From positions 1 to 19,827 of the forward strand of contig JBIQID010000052.1 of the NCBI GenBank assembly GCA_044508215.1: DNA of 19,827 nt. Direction: 5' to 3'. Source of the DNA: JAEZFI01 sp044508215. Its GTDB lineage: Bacteria; Actinomycetota; Acidimicrobiia; Acidimicrobiales; Microtrichaceae. This document shows positions 1-6,114 of this stretch, piece by piece (the first letter of the stretch is position 1; each line of letters opens with the position of its first letter). The notes below the pieces were generated by a model, which ran no database searches, was not told where the DNA came from, and saw only the letters and a list, made by a program, of their open reading frames with translations. A program made the translations under genes and the position numbers.

Positions 1-2
1 GC

Positions 3-458
3 GGCACCACCACGGGGACCAAGCCGGTGACCGTGACGCCCCCCACCCCGGTGGGTAAGGGCCCCTTCACGTTCCGCCTGGTGACGCCGCTGCTGCCGTC
101 GCAGGGCACGGCGACGATCGACCCGGACACCGGTGAGATCACCTTCGTCGCCGCCGACGGCTTCACCGGGACCGTGACCCTCGAGTACGAGGTCGTCGAC
201 GCAGATGGCATCGTGAGCACCCCGACGCCGATCACCTTCGAGGTGCTCGCCGAGCAGGGGGAGCGCGCTCCGTCCTCGGAGCCCGCCGGGAGCGATGAGC
301 CGCCGCCGAGCCGGCCGCGGCGCCTGGCCTTCACCGGCGCCGAGGTGGCGAGGAACGTGGTGGCCGGCACGATGCTGCTGCTCGCCGGCGCGATCGTGGT
401 CGTGGTCGAGAACCGGCGTCGCCGGCGCACGCCCGAGCTCAGCGACGGCCTCGGGTGA
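3..458 (+). CDS. Sortase-anchored surface protein, C-terminal part (5' end outside window)
   Basis: The frame is open to the left window edge, so only about the last 151 residues of a larger exported protein are visible. The first part (TATIDPDTGEITF, then GFTG, then YEVVDADG) resembles a CshA-type fibril or bacterial Ig-like beta-sandwich repeat. A Pro/Ser/Glu-rich wall-spanning linker follows. The protein ends in a complete cell-wall sorting signal: LAFTG at nt 324-338, a hydrophobic segment (VVAGTMLLLAGAIVVVV) and an arginine-rich tail (NRRRRR). LAxTG signals are typical substrates of class E sortases in high-GC Actinobacteria. Inference: a peptidoglycan-linked adhesin or stalk protein on the cell surface. 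No sortase gene lies in this window. The sorting signal is clear; the identity of the repeat domain is less certain. Confidence 0.85.
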   Translation, partial: GTTTGTKPVTVTPPTPVGKGPFTFRLVTPLLPSQGTATIDPDTGEITFVAADGFTGTVTLEYEVVDADGIVSTPTPITFEVLAEQGERAPSSEPAGSDEPPPSRPRRLAFTGAEVARNVVAGTMLLLAGAIVVVVENRRRRRTPELSDGLG

Positions 459-743
459 GCCAGGAGCCACACCGCAACAGACCAGGTACGACCCCGGGCC
501 ATCCGGGGTAGAGGGTCGCCGCACGGGCGATCCCGGGGCAGGCGGCCGGCGAGGCGGGTCGTCCCACGGGATCGGCGGATGGCAGGTGGCAGGGCGGCGT
601 GACGAACACGAGCGCCGTCAAGCGCCACGGCCCATCGGCGAGCACCGTCTGCGTGCTCGGAGCCTGCGTGCGGGCGCCTCCCAGAGGCGCCCGCACGCCG
701 AGGCCCTCCGTCGTGCCGCAACGCCGCGGCGGTTGCCCCGCGG
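459..743. other. Convergent intergenic region, no gene seen
   Basis: This stretch separates the surface-protein gene (plus) from leuA (minus). No reading frame in it looks like a real protein. It holds two hairpin candidates: a 7-bp stem at 491-509 (arms ACCCCGG and CCGGGGT, loop GCCAT) that could end the surface-protein transcript, and the much stronger hairpin at 666-698 listed separately. Confidence 0.6.
666..698 (-). terminator. Perfect 14-bp hairpin downstream of leuA
   Basis: The arms GCGTGCGGGCGCCT (666-679) and AGGCGCCCGCACGC (685-698) are exact reverse complements around the 5-nt loop CCCAG. It lies 45 nt past the leuA stop and about 207 nt past the surface-protein stop, so it may end transcription from both sides. 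Neither side has a U-tract, which is common for terminators in very GC-rich Actinobacteria. The terminator role is inferred from position and stem quality. Confidence 0.6.
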
Positions 744-2273
744 TCAGCGGCCGCGGCGGATGCGGTCGGCTGCGGAGAGCACCGCCCGCAGCGAGGCGGT
801 GATGATGTTCGGGTCGGTGCCGATGCCCCAACGGATGTCGTTGTCCGGGTCCACCGTCTCCACGTAGGCCACGGCGGTCGCGTCGGCCCCGCGGCCCATC
901 GAGTGCTCGTGGTAGTCGACCACGTCCAATTCGATCCCGACGTCGGCGAGGGCGTGCACGAACGCCGCGATGGGGCCGTTGCCGACGCCCGACACCGTCG
1001 TCGCCCGCCCGTCCACCTCGAGGTGCGCGGTGATCGCCGTCTCGTCGGAATCCTTGGTCACCAGCTCGTGCGACCGCAGCACCACGGAGGGCGTGTCGCA
1101 GAGGTAGACGGTGCGGAACTCGTCCCACATCGCGGTCGGCGTGATCTCGGTCCCGGTGTCCTCTGCGACCGCCTGGATCGTCTTCGAGAACTCGATCTGG
1201 AGGCGGCGGGGGAGGCTGAAGCCGTGCTCGGCCTCCATGATGTAGGCGACGCCGCCCTTGCCGGACTGGCTGTTCACACGGATCACCGCCTCGTAGGTGC
1301 GACCGACGTGGGCGGGGTCGATGGGCAGGTACGGCACCTCCCAGCGCTCGTAGTCGGTGCCCCGGCCGGCGGCCTCGGCGTCGGCCCGCAGNNNNNNNNN
1401 NNNNNNNNNNNNNNNNNNNNNNNNNNNNNNNNNNNNNNNNNNNNNNNNNNNNNNNNNNNNNNNNNNNNNNNNNNNNNNNNNNNNNNNNNNNGCCACCGCG
1501 CACCCGCGGTCGTTGTGCGGGTGGAGCGACAGCACGATCGAGTCGCGGCCCGAGATGTTCCGCAGGAACCACTCGATGGTGTCCGCGTACAGGTTCGGGG
1601 TGTACATCTCGACCGTCGCCGGCAGGTTCATGATGAGGGGCCGGTCGGGGGTCGGCTCGATGACGTCGGCGACGGCGTCGCAGATCTCGACCGCGTACTC
1701 CACCTCGGTGCCCGTGTAGCTCTCCGGTGAGTACTCGTAGCGGACGGCGGTGCCGGGGACGCGCTCCTCGAGCTTCTTGCAGAGGCGGGCCGCGTTCACC
1801 GCGATCTCGGTGATCCCGCCCTTCTCGAGGCCGAACACGACCCGTCGCTGCAGGATCGAGGTGGAGTTGTAGAAGTGGACGATGGCGCTGTGGGCGCCGG
1901 CGATCGACTGGTAGGTGCGCTCGATCAGCTCGTCGCGGCACTGGGTGAGCACCTGGATGGTCACGTCCTCGGGGACCAGGTCCTCCTCGACCAGCTGGCG
2001 GACGAAGTCGAAGTCGGTCTGGCTCGCGGAGGGGAAGCCGACCTCGATCTCCTTGAAGCCCATCTGCACGAGCGTCTGGAACATGCGCAGCTTGCGCGCC
2101 GGGTCCATCGGGTCGATGAGCGCCTGGTTGCCATCACGCAGGTCGACCGCGCACCACCGGGGCGCCGCCGTGAGCTTGCGGTCGGGCCAGGTCCGGTCGG
2201 GCAGCTCGAGCGGCACGAACGGCTGGTACTTCTCGAACGGCATCTTCTTCGGGGTGACTGGCTGCGGTGGCAT
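744..2273 (-). CDS. leuA: 2-isopropylmalate synthase LeuA (interrupted by assembly gap)
   Basis: LeuA condenses acetyl-CoA with 2-ketoisovalerate, the first committed step of leucine synthesis, in the cytoplasm. The protein is close to mycobacterial LeuA: LPDRTWPDR, the catalytic/metal motif WCAVDLRDGNQAL, EVGFPSASQTDFDFV, FYNSTSILQRRVVF and the metal-binding HPHNDRG are all visible, followed by NSQSGKGGVAYIM. A C-terminal leucine-sensing regulatory domain is present (VSGVGNGPIAAFVHAL to VDPDNDIRWGIGTDPNIITAS). An N-run at 1392-1491 removes the part of the TIM barrel containing the usual GNGERTGN motif. Compared from memory with mycobacterial LeuA, about 90-100 residues are missing, so the true gap is longer than 100 nt. 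The ATG at 2273 is chosen; the frame reaches a TTG at 2330, but that lies in the attenuator U-tract. Another Met is at 2243. Regulation is by the attenuator just upstream, plus probable feedback through the C-terminal domain. Confidence 0.95.
   Translation of the reverse strand: MPPQPVTPKKMPFEKYQPFVPLELPDRTWPDRKLTAAPRWCAVDLRDGNQALIDPMDPARKLRMFQTLVQMGFKEIEVGFPSASQTDFDFVRQLVEEDLVPEDVTIQVLTQCRDELIERTYQSIAGAHSAIVHFYNSTSILQRRVVFGLEKGGITEIAVNAARLCKKLEERVPGTAVRYEYSPESYTGTEVEYAVEICDAVADVIEPTPDRPLIMNLPATVEMYTPNLYADTIEWFLRNISGRDSIVLSLHPHNDRGCAVXXXXXXXXXXXXXXXXXXXXXXXXXXXXXXXXXXLRADAEAAGRGTDYERWEVPYLPIDPAHVGRTYEAVIRVNSQSGKGGVAYIMEAEHGFSLPRRLQIEFSKTIQAVAEDTGTEITPTAMWDEFRTVYLCDTPSVVLRSHELVTKDSDETAITAHLEVDGRATTVSGVGNGPIAAFVHALADVGIELDVVDYHEHSMGRGADATAVAYVETVDPDNDIRWGIGTDPNIITASLRAVLSAADRIRRGR
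1392..1491. other. Assembly gap (100 N) inside leuA
   Basis: Exactly 100 N, a placeholder length. The flanks share no duplicated sequence, so this is a true gap. The LeuA frame happens to continue across it, but the family alignment recalled from memory implies nearer 280 nt missing. Confidence 0.9.
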
Positions 2274-2317
2274 GGGGTGCTCGCTCAGGGTCTGGGTTGG
2301 TGGAGGGGTCTTCGGGG

Positions 2318-2361
2318 CCGGAAAACGCAAGAAGCTCCTGGCCCGAGGGCTCAGGAGCTTC
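2318..2361 (-). terminator. Leader (attenuator) terminator of leuA
   Basis: On the minus strand a perfect 10-bp stem (GAAGCTCCTG at 2352-2361, CAGGAGCTTC at 2331-2340) closes an 11-nt loop that can itself form a small GCC/GGC extension. It is followed at once by TTGCGTTTTC, a U-rich tract that is unusual in this GC-rich sequence. It sits between the Leu leader peptide and leuA, so it is best read as an intrinsic terminator that aborts leuA transcription when leucine is plentiful. Confidence 0.85.
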
Positions 2362-2391
2362 GGCGAGTGCCGTATGTGTGCGGCACTCGCC
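2362..2391 (-). promoter_or_regulatory. leuA attenuator stem 2:3 (competes with leader-peptide segment)
   Basis: Arms GGCGAGTGCCG and CGGCACTCGCC form an 11-bp perfect stem with an 8-nt loop, starting at the last base of the leader-peptide stop codon and ending directly against the terminator stem. A second copy of GCACTCGCC lies inside the leader-peptide codons (complement of 2412-2420), so the 5' arm of this stem can pair either with the peptide-coding segment (1:2) or with its downstream partner (2:3). This is the alternative pairing expected of a ribosome-controlled attenuator. How 2:3 would block the adjacent, non-overlapping terminator is not evident from the sequence. Confidence 0.75.
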
Positions 2392-2426
2392 TAGTCGAGG
2401 AGGAGGAGGTGGGCGAGTGCTGACAC
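2391..2426 (-). CDS. leuL: Leucine leader peptide of the leuA attenuator
   Basis: This tiny frame encodes VSALAHLLLLD then TAG (11 residues, GTG start). It holds four consecutive CTC leucine codons plus one more, five Leu in 11. It lies directly before the attenuator stems and terminator ahead of leuA, the classic arrangement by which ribosome stalling on Leu codons senses charged leucyl-tRNA. A second in-frame GTG at 2435 would give a 14-residue version (VTFVSALAHLLLLD). I prefer 2426 because the upstream GTG overlaps the best -10 box (TAAAGT), which would place transcription start on the 2426 GTG and make the peptide leaderless. No Shine-Dalgarno is visible. The role is inferred from architecture, which is strong. 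Confidence 0.85.
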   Translation of the reverse strand: MSALAHLLLLD

Positions 2427-2433
2427 GAAGGTC

Positions 2434-2439
2434 ACTTTA
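2434..2439 (-). promoter_or_regulatory. Candidate -10 box of the leuL-leuA transcript
   Basis: TAAAGT on the minus strand, followed by 7 nt and a GTG, fits the TAnnnT -10 spacing of leaderless actinobacterial transcripts. No convincing -35 is seen. An inverted repeat GTGTGG/CCACAC (2446-2451 and 2461-2466) sits just upstream and could be an operator. Confidence 0.5.
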
Positions 2440-2479
2440 CCAGCGGTGTGGCCACGACGACCACACTTCTCGCCGCTCG

Positions 2480-2527
2480 TTCTGTTCCTCTCCCAGCGTC
2501 GCAGGTGTCGCCCAGGGAGGAACAGAA
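2480..2527 (-). terminator. Hairpin downstream of the MSMEG_6728-like gene
   Basis: TTCTGTTCC (2480-2488) pairs with GGAACAGAA (2519-2527), and the stem continues inward through TCTCCC against GGGA with one bulge. It begins 8 nt past the stop of the gene at 2536-2994, so it likely ends that transcript before the leuL promoter. No U-tract follows. The right arm is part of a 12-bp sequence that recurs at 3081-3092. Confidence 0.6.
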
Positions 2528-2535
2528 GCCGAGCC

Positions 2536-2994
2536 TCAAGCCGACTGGACGGGCCAGACGTAGTCGAGGTCGTCGGGGACGTCGCCGAACAGCGGGCCGT
2601 ACCAGTCCGGGTCCTTCCGCAGGAGCGCCGAGCGGTGGCTCCGGTGCAGCGCTTCGTCGCCGAGCCAGCTCGGCAGCTCGCCCGCCCGGGCGAGCTCTGC
2701 CTGGGTGCGCAGCTCATCGATGCCGGCGGCGGCGAGGTCGGCGCGGATGGTGGCCTGGCAGGTGTCCTTGAACCCGAGCGATGTCCAGCGCGCCACGATC
2801 TCCATGCCGTACCGCCCGAGCGCCTCCTCGTGCCCGGCCCACATGCGCACCGCCGGGTGTCGCTTCCAGCCGTACTCGGGCCACGTCAGCGCACGGACGA
2901 TCTGGATCACCTCGACGCGCTGCTTGCCGAGGCGCCTGGGGTCGAGGAGCCGGGCCGTCTCGGCGAAGTCGGGTGAGGGAAGGAACGTCTGCAC
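2536..2994 (-). CDS. MSMEG_6728 family protein, Pyr_excise-like (putative DNA repair)
   Basis: The 152-aa protein begins MQTFLPSPDFAETARLLDPRRL and continues GKQRVEVIQIV, HPAVRMWAGHEEAL, with KDPDWYGPLF near the C-terminus. This matches the MSMEG_6728 family, which is grouped with T4 endonuclease V-type pyrimidine-dimer glycosylases (PF03013). Full family length. T4 endonuclease V attacks through an N-terminal Thr after Met removal and uses Glu23. Here residue 2 is Gln and no Thr can become the N-terminus, so the same chemistry is not assured and the enzymatic role is unproven. The start is GTG at 2994 with AGGGG about 11 nt upstream. It is divergent from the oxygenase operon (about 100 bp between starts) and appears to be a single-gene unit ending in the hairpin at 2480-2527. 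Confidence 0.85.
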   Translation of the reverse strand: MQTFLPSPDFAETARLLDPRRLGKQRVEVIQIVRALTWPEYGWKRHPAVRMWAGHEEALGRYGMEIVARWTSLGFKDTCQATIRADLAAAGIDELRTQAELARAGELPSWLGDEALHRSHRSALLRKDPDWYGPLFGDVPDDLDYVWPVQSA

Positions 2995-3066
2995 GCCAGG
3001 CGGTACCCCTCCCGTCCGGTCTGCGACGCCTGCGCGGTCGTCGACGAGCGGCGGTGAGCGAGCTCC

Positions 3067-3095
3067 TTGACAACTGGGCTGGAGGAACAGAATCT
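3067..3095 (+). promoter_or_regulatory. Promoter/RBS region of the oxygenase-TetR-kinase operon
   Basis: A consensus -35 TTGACA lies at 3067-3072. With a 17-nt spacer the -10 position is GAATCT (3090-3095), which is weak; CAGAAT (3088-3093, 15-nt spacer) matches better. GGAGGA at 3081-3086 is a good Shine-Dalgarno 9 nt before GTG 3096. Both cannot act on the same transcript, because the RBS would lie inside the promoter spacer. A GAACA/TGTTC inverted repeat (3085-3101) overlaps here and could bind the operon's own TetR protein (inference). Confidence 0.45.
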
Positions 3096-4040
3096 GTGTT
3101 CATGTTCCGCATCGGGGGGGAAGACGCTGGCGGCTCGGGCGGGCCTGGACCGACGGAGGGGGAGCGCCTGCTGTGGCGGTGGGCCACCGACTGGCGGCTC
3201 GGGCTCACCGGCCTCAGCGCCGGCATGCTGCAGCTGATGCTGCCGAGCCTCGGAGCCGGTGTCGCCGAGCACTCCAACTTCTTCAACGAGCCGTTCGAGC
3301 GCATCAACCGCAGCATCGGCCCGATCGTCGCCTCGATCCGCGACGACCACACGGCGCACGCGATCCGCGGCTACCACCACCACATCAAGGGCGTCGACCA
3401 CAAGGGCCGCCGCTACCACGCGCTCGAGCCGCTCACCTTCTGGTGGGCCCACATCACGATCTACCGGGCGATCGAGCAGGCGGCCCGTCGGTTCACGCCG
3501 GGTGGGCTGACCGATGTGCAGCGCGACGAGATGTACGTCGCCGGCATGGACTGGTACCGGCGCTTCGGCGTGAGCGACCGCGGGCTGCCACAGACACGGC
3601 GGGCCTACACGAAGCGGTTCCGGGAGATCTGCTCCGAGCAGCTGGAGATGACACCCGCGGCGGAACGTGCGGTGTACCTCGCCTTCAACGGTCGTGTGGA
3701 GGGGCTGGTCGCCCTGCCCCGCCTGCTCGCGATGCCCGTCGAGCTGGGGGCCACCCCGATCGCGCGGCTGACCTCGATCGGCGGGCTCCCTGCGGCCGTG
3801 CGAGACCGCTTCGACATCCCGTGGTCCACCACCGACGCGTTGCAGTACCGGGCGCTGATGGTGGCTGCCCGGGAGTCGTCCCGGGTCGTGCCGCAACAGA
3901 TCGGCCGGCTCCCGATGCGACGGCTCGCCGGCCGCTCGCGCATCCCGGCCGATGCCGTTCCGCACGGCTCGAAGGCCGAGGTCGAGGCAGCGACCGAGGC
4001 CGGGACCGAGCCAGCGACTGTCGGCGCGGGCGCGCAGTGA
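3096..4040 (+). CDS. MpaB/DUF2236-type oxygenase (rubber-oxygenase-like catalytic domain)
   Basis: The 314-aa protein has the DUF2236/MpaB core: NFFNEPFERINRS near residues 61-73, GVDHKGRRYHALEPLTFWWAH at about 99-119, YRRFGVS, then YLAFNGRVEGL. The family includes fungal MpaB and bacterial latex-clearing protein, in which the domain binds a b-type haem; the His of WWAH and nearby His residues are candidate ligands, but I cannot assign them. The substrate is unknown. There is no signal peptide, so it is probably cytosolic or membrane-associated. GTG 3096 is chosen because GGAGGA lies 9 nt upstream; ATG 3102 would fit a leaderless start from TTGACA, and GTG 3054 is a longer option. The Glu/Ala/Thr-rich C-terminal tail is probably disordered. 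Its stop overlaps the TetR start by 4 nt (GTGA), so the genes are translationally coupled. Confidence 0.85.
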   Translation: MFMFRIGGEDAGGSGGPGPTEGERLLWRWATDWRLGLTGLSAGMLQLMLPSLGAGVAEHSNFFNEPFERINRSIGPIVASIRDDHTAHAIRGYHHHIKGVDHKGRRYHALEPLTFWWAHITIYRAIEQAARRFTPGGLTDVQRDEMYVAGMDWYRRFGVSDRGLPQTRRAYTKRFREICSEQLEMTPAAERAVYLAFNGRVEGLVALPRLLAMPVELGATPIARLTSIGGLPAAVRDRFDIPWSTTDALQYRALMVAARESSRVVPQQIGRLPMRRLAGRSRIPADAVPHGSKAEVEAATEAGTEPATVGAGAQ

Positions 4041-4693
4041 GCCGCCGCGCCCCCAACCTCGACCTGGCGCCGCTCCTCGGGGCGCTCTCCGACGACCCGT
4101 CCGACGAGATCACGACGCGGATCCTCGACGCCGCCGCGTCCGTCCTCGAGACGAGCGGCCTCCGGCGCTGCACCGTCGAGGAGATCGCCGAGCGCGGCAA
4201 CGTGGGCCGCACCACGATCTACCGCCGCTTCGACGGACGCGACGAGATCGTCCACGCCGTCCTCGCCCGGGAGCTGCGCACGTTCCTCCTGGGGATCGCC
4301 GAGTCGGTCGCCCACCTCGACGACCTCGAGGACAAGCTGGTCGAGGGGTTCCTCCGGGGTGTCCGCACCGCCGAGTCGACGCTGCTCGTCCCCCTGGCCC
4401 GCCGCGAGCCCGACCTGCTGATGTTCGTGATCGAGGACTCGGCGCCGATCATGCAGCTCGTCACCGGCCTGCTGGTCGCCGAGCTGCGCCGTCACGCCCC
4501 GGTGCTGGACGAGGACCGGGCCCGGCACGCCGCCGAGACGCTGTTCCGGTTGGCCGTCTCGTTCGTGCTGATGCCGTCGTCCACGCTGCCGCTCGACGAT
4601 GATGCGGCGGCGCGCACCGCGCTCCACCATCTCTTCGATCCGTTCCTGCGGTCGCTCCTCGGCGCCGGGACCAGCCATGGAGGCCACACATGA
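4037..4693 (+). CDS. TetR/AcrR family transcriptional regulator
   Basis: The 218-aa protein has an N-terminal TetR DNA-binding domain: TTRILDAAASVLETSG, then TVEEIAERGNVGRTTIYRRFDGRDEIV at about residues 46-71, the typical HTH with the TTIYRRF recognition helix end. A helical ligand-binding and dimerisation domain follows. The GTG start sits in a GTGA overlap with the oxygenase stop, and its own stop is in an ATGA overlap with the kinase gene. Inference: it represses its own operon in response to a hydrophobic ligand, perhaps a substrate or product of the oxygenase. The Arg/Pro-rich residues before the HTH are not conserved in the family. Confidence 0.9.
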   Translation: MSRRAPNLDLAPLLGALSDDPSDEITTRILDAAASVLETSGLRRCTVEEIAERGNVGRTTIYRRFDGRDEIVHAVLARELRTFLLGIAESVAHLDDLEDKLVEGFLRGVRTAESTLLVPLARREPDLLMFVIEDSAPIMQLVTGLLVAELRRHAPVLDEDRARHAAETLFRLAVSFVLMPSSTLPLDDDAAARTALHHLFDPFLRSLLGAGTSHGGHT

Positions 4694-6114
4694 CCGCGCC
4701 CGCCGGACCGCTCACCGACGGTCCCACGCCCGACCTGCTCCACTCCGAGCCGCCGGACCTCAGCCGGTTCGGCGGCAGGGAGCTGGCCCGCATCGTGGTG
4801 GTGTGGTGGGTGCTCACCGTCTCGGTGCTCCGCTCGGTGGCCACTCGGCTCGTCCGGAGCCGCTTCCGGCGTGGTGCCGATCGCGGCGAACGGCGTGGCG
4901 ACTGGACCGAGACCGCCAGCGAGGGGCTCGTCGACGGGTTCATCGTGCTGGGAGCCACGTTCGTGAAGCTCGGCCAGGTGGTGGCGTCGTCGCCCGGGAT
5001 CTTCCCCGTGTGGCTCGCCGGTCCCTGCCGGCGGTGCCTCGACGAGGTGCCCCCGTTCCCAGCCGAGGAGGTCCGCCGCACGGTGGCGGAGGACCTCGGC
5101 GCGCCGGTCGAGGAGCTGTTCGCACGCTTCGACGACGTGCCGCTCTCGGCCGCGTCGATCGGACAGGTGCACGCCTGCACGCTCCACGACGGCCGTGAGG
5201 CGGTGGTGAAGGTGCAGCGCCCGGGCCTGCGCGAGGCGATGACCCGCGACCTGCGCGTCATGTACGCGCTGTCGCGCCTCCTGCAGCGCAGCCAGTGGGG
5301 GCGCAGCGCCAACGTCGTCGGCATGGTCCAGGACGCCGCGGCGCTCACCGCTCGTGAGCTGAACCCGGTGGTCGAGGCGTGGAACCAGCACCAGTTCCGC
5401 GAGCGCCTCGGAGCGTTCGACGACAACCACAACGTCACCGCACCGGAGGTCTACTGGGAGCGCTGCGGCCGCCGGACGATCTGCATGGAGCGGGTGCACG
5501 GCATCCCGATGGACGACTTCGACGCCATCCGCGAGCGGGGCATCGACGGCGAGCTGGTCCTCCGGCGTGGCGCCAAGGCGTGGACCGAGGCGGTGCTCCT
5601 GCACGGGCCGTTCCACGGCGACCTCCACGCGGGGAACATCTGGGTGCTCGACGACGGTCGCGGCTGCTTCTTGGACTTCGGGATCATGGGCGAGCTGGAC
5701 GAGGAGTGGCGGGGCGTCGCGCGGGACCTCTACTACTCGTGCGTCTTCGACCGCGACTTCACGCGCATCGCCGCGGCGTACCGGCGGGTGGGCGTGTTCC
5801 CGGCCGACATGGGCACCGACGAGGAGATCGGCGAGCGGATCGGCATGCTGCTGGGCCCGCTCCTCGACGCCGGCATGGGGTCGGTGAACCTCGGCGACCT
5901 CATCTCGTCGAGCGTGGTGCTCATGAAGGAGTACGGCGGCACGCCCCCGCAGGAGATGATGCTGGTGGGCAAGCAGCTGCTCTACATCGAGCGGTACACC
6001 CGAGAGCTGGCACCCGACTACGCCGTGATCAAGGACCCGTTCCTGGTCCGCAACATCTTCCCCGAGGCGGCCGAGAAGCTGCTCGCGGACACCGGCGCCA
6101 CCTTCCCGGAGTAG
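4690..6114 (+). CDS. ABC1/AarF/UbiB-type atypical kinase
   Basis: A 474-aa member of the ABC1 (ADCK/UbiB/AarF) atypical kinase family. Visible elements are the family-specific KLGQ motif (residues 93-96), the Ala-rich loop SAASIGQVH (153-161), the nucleotide-binding Lys in VVKVQRPG (Lys174), HGDLHAGN (309-316) and the metal-binding DFG (329-331). A hydrophobic stretch at about 34-50 (IVVVWWVLTVSVL) may be a membrane segment near the N-terminus. The usual ExD motif (ELD) reads E223-L-N225 here, an Asp to Asn change. Family members act as ATPases or kinases in isoprenoid-lipid and quinone biology; the substrate here is unknown. It is the last gene of a three-gene overlapping operon (ATGA at 4690-4693) with the oxygenase and the TetR gene, suggesting a shared lipid or redox role. 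Confidence 0.9.
   Translation: MTAPAGPLTDGPTPDLLHSEPPDLSRFGGRELARIVVVWWVLTVSVLRSVATRLVRSRFRRGADRGERRGDWTETASEGLVDGFIVLGATFVKLGQVVASSPGIFPVWLAGPCRRCLDEVPPFPAEEVRRTVAEDLGAPVEELFARFDDVPLSAASIGQVHACTLHDGREAVVKVQRPGLREAMTRDLRVMYALSRLLQRSQWGRSANVVGMVQDAAALTARELNPVVEAWNQHQFRERLGAFDDNHNVTAPEVYWERCGRRTICMERVHGIPMDDFDAIRERGIDGELVLRRGAKAWTEAVLLHGPFHGDLHAGNIWVLDDGRGCFLDFGIMGELDEEWRGVARDLYYSCVFDRDFTRIAAAYRRVGVFPADMGTDEEIGERIGMLLGPLLDAGMGSVNLGDLISSSVVLMKEYGGTPPQEMMLVGKQLLYIERYTRELAPDYAVIKDPFLVRNIFPEAAEKLLADTGATFPE

Noticed and set aside
2274..2330. TTG start at 2330 for leuA, giving 19 more residues
   Set aside because: This codon lies in the U-tract of the attenuator terminator, and the added residues do not resemble LeuA. 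ATG 2273 or 2243 is more likely.
3085..3101. LexA/SOS box near the oxygenase start and the repair-like gene
   Set aside because: The half sites GAACA and TGTTC are present, but the spacing does not fit the actinobacterial GAAC-N4-GTTC box.
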